Positions 21,849-24,068 of a stretch of DNA of 24,068 nucleotides are shown here, piece after piece. This DNA comes from an uncultured Alphaproteobacteria bacterium (GTDB lineage Bacteria > Pseudomonadota > Alphaproteobacteria > RF32 > CAG-239): contig CALXVW010000068.1 in NCBI GenBank assembly GCA_944392185.1, positions 1-24,068 on the forward strand. Reading direction: 5' to 3'. The notes beneath the pieces are model-generated. The model was given only the letters and a program-made list of their open reading frames with translations. It did not search any database and had not been told where the DNA came from. Numbering within the stretch: position 1 is the stretch's first letter; each line of letters starts with the position of its first letter. A program made the translations under genes and the position numbers.

Positions 21849-23594
21849 ATGGAAAAAACTGCAGCTCGTTTTATTTGGCACTATGCCAAAATTTTCAAGT
21901 GGCCGTTGTTTGCCATGTTGGTGCTGTTGGTTTTAGGACAAACTTGCAGACAGTTTGTCCCATATTATCTGGCGCAGTTGTATGATGCAGTGGCAAATTT
22001 TGCAACCAAACCGCAACTCTGGCAAGATATTTTGTTGATAATCTTTTTTGCTTTTGTTTTGCAGCTCGCAGGTCAGATTATTCCCAATATTGGTTTTATC
22101 ATGGTGTCACGTGTTGCGCCTTTATTACGCACGGTTGTGATTAGAGATGTTTTTGATTATGTCAACCAACATTCAATAGCTTTTTTCACCGAGGAAATGG
22201 CGGGCAATGTCTCAAACAAAGTTCAACAGTTGCAAAGCAACACGCATGATTTGTTCCGCCATATCATAGACAGCAGCTGGACATTTTTTTATGTAATTAT
22301 CGGACTTGTGATCTTGAGTTCGGTAAGTTTGTGGCTAACGCCTGTTTTCATTTTCTGGGCGTTTTTGATGGCGCTTTTAGGTTTTAAGTTGGGCAAGACG
22401 CTACATTTATTGTCTAAAGATTCCGGTAGTCGCCAGAGCTATGCCAACGGCATGATTGTCGATTCGATAGCCAACTACAGCGAGATAAAAAGTTTTGCTA
22501 ATTTTCATTTTGAGCGTTTGAATTTGCTTAAAGCCCTGCGCATGCTCCGCAAAGCCGAAACCAAAGAGCAATTTGGACAAGCTGTAGTCATATTGGTTCA
22601 GCATACGGCGGTGGTATTTTCGTTTTTGGCATTTTTGCTTTATACAATTTGGCTTTTTTCAAAACAATATTTAAGTGCCACCGACTTTATCTTTGTAAAC
22701 ACGTTGTTTATGACCATGAGCGGAGCGGTATTTAACGTCACATGGATGTACAATAATCTTCTGCAGGTTTTTGGCCGCCTCAATGCCGCGCTGGAAACTT
22801 TGGCCGTAACTCCGGACATTGTAGATGCCAAAGATGCCAAAAAATTGAATATTAAAAAGGCAGCAATTTCATTTAAAGATGTAGGATTTGCCTATAAAGG
22901 GAACCGCCGAATTTTTGATGGGTTAAATGTTGAGATTAAGGCCGGAGAAAAAGTCGGATTGGTGGGGGCCTCAGGCGCCGGCAAATCAACCTTTATTAAA
23001 TTGCTTTCAAGGTACTTTGATGTCACCTCAGGCGAGATAGACATAAACGGAACGGATATAAGAAAAGTCACTCAAGATTCTCTGCACAAACATATCGCCA
23101 CGATTCCCCAAGATGTCTGCCTGTTTAACCGTAGTTTGTTTGATAACATCCGCTATGGCAGAACTTCAGCAAGTAAAGAAGAAGTGATTAAAGCGGCCAA
23201 ATCTGCCTCGGCCGATGAGTTTATCAAACAATTTCCCGATGGATATGATACCAAGGTAGGAGATAGGGGTGTCATTTTATCGGGCGGCGAAAGGCAGAGG
23301 ATTGCCATTGCCAGAGCAGTGCTGAAAAATGCACCGATTCTAATTTTTGATGAGGCCACTTCGGCACTGGACAGCGAGAATGAAAAACATATTCAAAAAT
23401 CTCTTTCCAAGCTGATGAAAGGGAAAACCGTGATAGCAGTGGCGCACCGCCTTTCCACTTTAAGGGAGATGGATAGAATTTTGGTTTTTGATAAGGGAAA
23501 GATAATAGAAGAAGGCAGCCATGAGGAGCTGTTAAAAAAGAACGGCAAATATGCCAAATTATTCAAGATGCAATCAGACGGATTCGTTAAATGA
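21849..23594 (+). CDS. ABC exporter half-transporter (fused membrane and ATPase domains)
   Basis: 581 residues. The N-terminal half (about 15-300) has six probable membrane helices of the type I exporter fold. The nucleotide-binding domain follows: Walker A GASGAGKST (about 372-380), Q-loop IPQDVCLF, signature LSGGERQR (about 476), Walker B ILIFDEATSALDSE (about 497-510) and switch His in VAHRLST. It should work as a dimer and resembles lipid or multidrug exporters of the MsbA/ABCB group; the cargo is unknown. A GTG at 21828 is in frame without a ribosome binding site. The ATG at 21849 has a weak AAAGAG and is my choice. Its stop overlaps the next start (ATGA). Confidence 0.92.
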   Translation: MEKTAARFIWHYAKIFKWPLFAMLVLLVLGQTCRQFVPYYLAQLYDAVANFATKPQLWQDILLIIFFAFVLQLAGQIIPNIGFIMVSRVAPLLRTVVIRDVFDYVNQHSIAFFTEEMAGNVSNKVQQLQSNTHDLFRHIIDSSWTFFYVIIGLVILSSVSLWLTPVFIFWAFLMALLGFKLGKTLHLLSKDSGSRQSYANGMIVDSIANYSEIKSFANFHFERLNLLKALRMLRKAETKEQFGQAVVILVQHTAVVFSFLAFLLYTIWLFSKQYLSATDFIFVNTLFMTMSGAVFNVTWMYNNLLQVFGRLNAALETLAVTPDIVDAKDAKKLNIKKAAISFKDVGFAYKGNRRIFDGLNVEIKAGEKVGLVGASGAGKSTFIKLLSRYFDVTSGEIDINGTDIRKVTQDSLHKHIATIPQDVCLFNRSLFDNIRYGRTSASKEEVIKAAKSASADEFIKQFPDGYDTKVGDRGVILSGGERQRIAIARAVLKNAPILIFDEATSALDSENEKHIQKSLSKLMKGKTVIAVAHRLSTLREMDRILVFDKGKIIEEGSHEELLKKNGKYAKLFKMQSDGFVK

Positions 23595-24068
23595 CGTATT
23601 TGTATGAATTTGATGAAGAAGACTATGAGGACGGGGCAAAAGAGGCCGCGCGCGCTGCAGAAAATTTGGCGGAACTGTCCGGCTATTCTAAGGCAGAAAT
23701 TAAAGAGGCCGGAAAGATTGCACGAGGCAAACATCTCTTAAGTTTTCTAGAGCAAATAAAACAATACCTTGGTGAGATGAACAATCAAGGAATAGCCAAG
23801 CTTTTGCTGTTGCTGATAGAGCAGGGATTATCAATAGAAGATGAGGAGCAGTTGCAAGCTTGGTTAAATTTTTTGGAGCACTTGGCTACTCAACGCCTGG
23901 CAGAATATTTTGCAATTCGTAACGGCCAAAAGCTGATAGACAAGCCGCTGGATATCCGCCTGGCACCGGAGGATTTGGCAAAAAATCTTAAAAGCTATTC
24001 TCTAAAAGATATAAAAGGTATAGGAAGTCTTACCGAAGTTTTAGCTTTTTGGGCGGAAACTTGCGGCA
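23591..24068 (+). CDS. Hypothetical acidic helical protein, partial
   Basis: The first 159 codons; the gene continues past the right edge. It starts at an ATG sharing four bases with the ABC transporter stop (ATGA), so translation is coupled. It begins MTYLYEFDEEDYEDGAKEAA, very acidic, then alternates helices rich in Leu, Glu and Lys (FLEQIKQYLGEM, AKLLLLLIEQGLS, LQAWLNFLEHLATQRL). No signal peptide, membrane helix or nucleotide motif is visible. I recognise no family. The coupling suggests work in the same pathway as the exporter, but nothing in the sequence says what. Confidence 0.7.
   Translation, partial: MTYLYEFDEEDYEDGAKEAARAAENLAELSGYSKAEIKEAGKIARGKHLLSFLEQIKQYLGEMNNQGIAKLLLLLIEQGLSIEDEEQLQAWLNFLEHLATQRLAEYFAIRNGQKLIDKPLDIRLAPEDLAKNLKSYSLKDIKGIGSLTEVLAFWAETCG

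Noticed and set aside
1..24068. CRISPR arrays, insertion sequences, prophage or tRNA genes
   Set aside because: No regularly spaced repeats, transposase or integrase motifs, or cloverleaf sequences were seen in any intergenic stretch.

Overview
The window reads as a chromosomal segment of a Gram-negative bacterium, most likely an alphaproteobacterium. It encodes outer-membrane machinery (a porin ending in Phe, LolA, an EnvC-type amidase activator). It also shows gene orders I know from alphaproteobacteria: gpmI-envC-ctpA followed by a short membrane-anchored ORF where a divergent polysaccharide deacetylase is usual, lolA-xthA, and EIIA(Man)-HPr. Genes are tightly packed, base composition is moderate, and several starts are GTG or TTG. 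I see no IS elements, phage genes, tRNA, rRNA or CRISPR. The lineage below class level is inference.

Layout. 1-6442 (all minus): penicillin-binding protein, gpmI, envC, ctpA and the start of a membrane-anchored protein cut by the window edge; mostly envelope and cell-wall work. 6475-9570 (plus): a lone ribbon-helix-helix regulator and polA. 9581-12013 (minus): an 810-residue metalloprotease-like protein of unknown role with its own promoter. 12204-14648 (plus): gyrB, ending in a bidirectional terminator. 14699-16011 (minus): a nadM-like adenylyltransferase overlapping nadE. 16135-17885 (plus): a porin followed by an orphan OmpR-type response regulator. 17893-19314 (minus): lolA-xthA. 19315-19704: 390 bases that hold a 46-codon Cys-tailed small gene between two hairpin terminators. 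19705-21758 (minus): an apparent operon of an unknown 139-residue protein, PTS EIIA, HPr and an adenine DNA methyltransferase. 21776-24068 (plus): an ABC exporter translationally coupled to an unknown acidic protein that runs off the window.

Working together: CtpA, EnvC, the PBP, LolA and the porin serve envelope growth and division. NadM and NadE are two steps of NAD assembly. EIIA and HPr form the end of a phosphorelay whose enzyme I and HPr kinase are not in the window.

Most unusual items: (1) the 810-residue protein carries an archaemetzincin-type zinc signature with an insertion, fused to about 570 unexplained residues; (2) the small Cys-tailed gene has its ribosome binding site one base after an intrinsic terminator, which looks like an attenuator; (3) a perfect inverted repeat overlaps the gyrB -10; (4) DNA polymerase I has lost most of its proofreading residues. 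Promoter calls are hexamer matches by eye and should be read as candidates.
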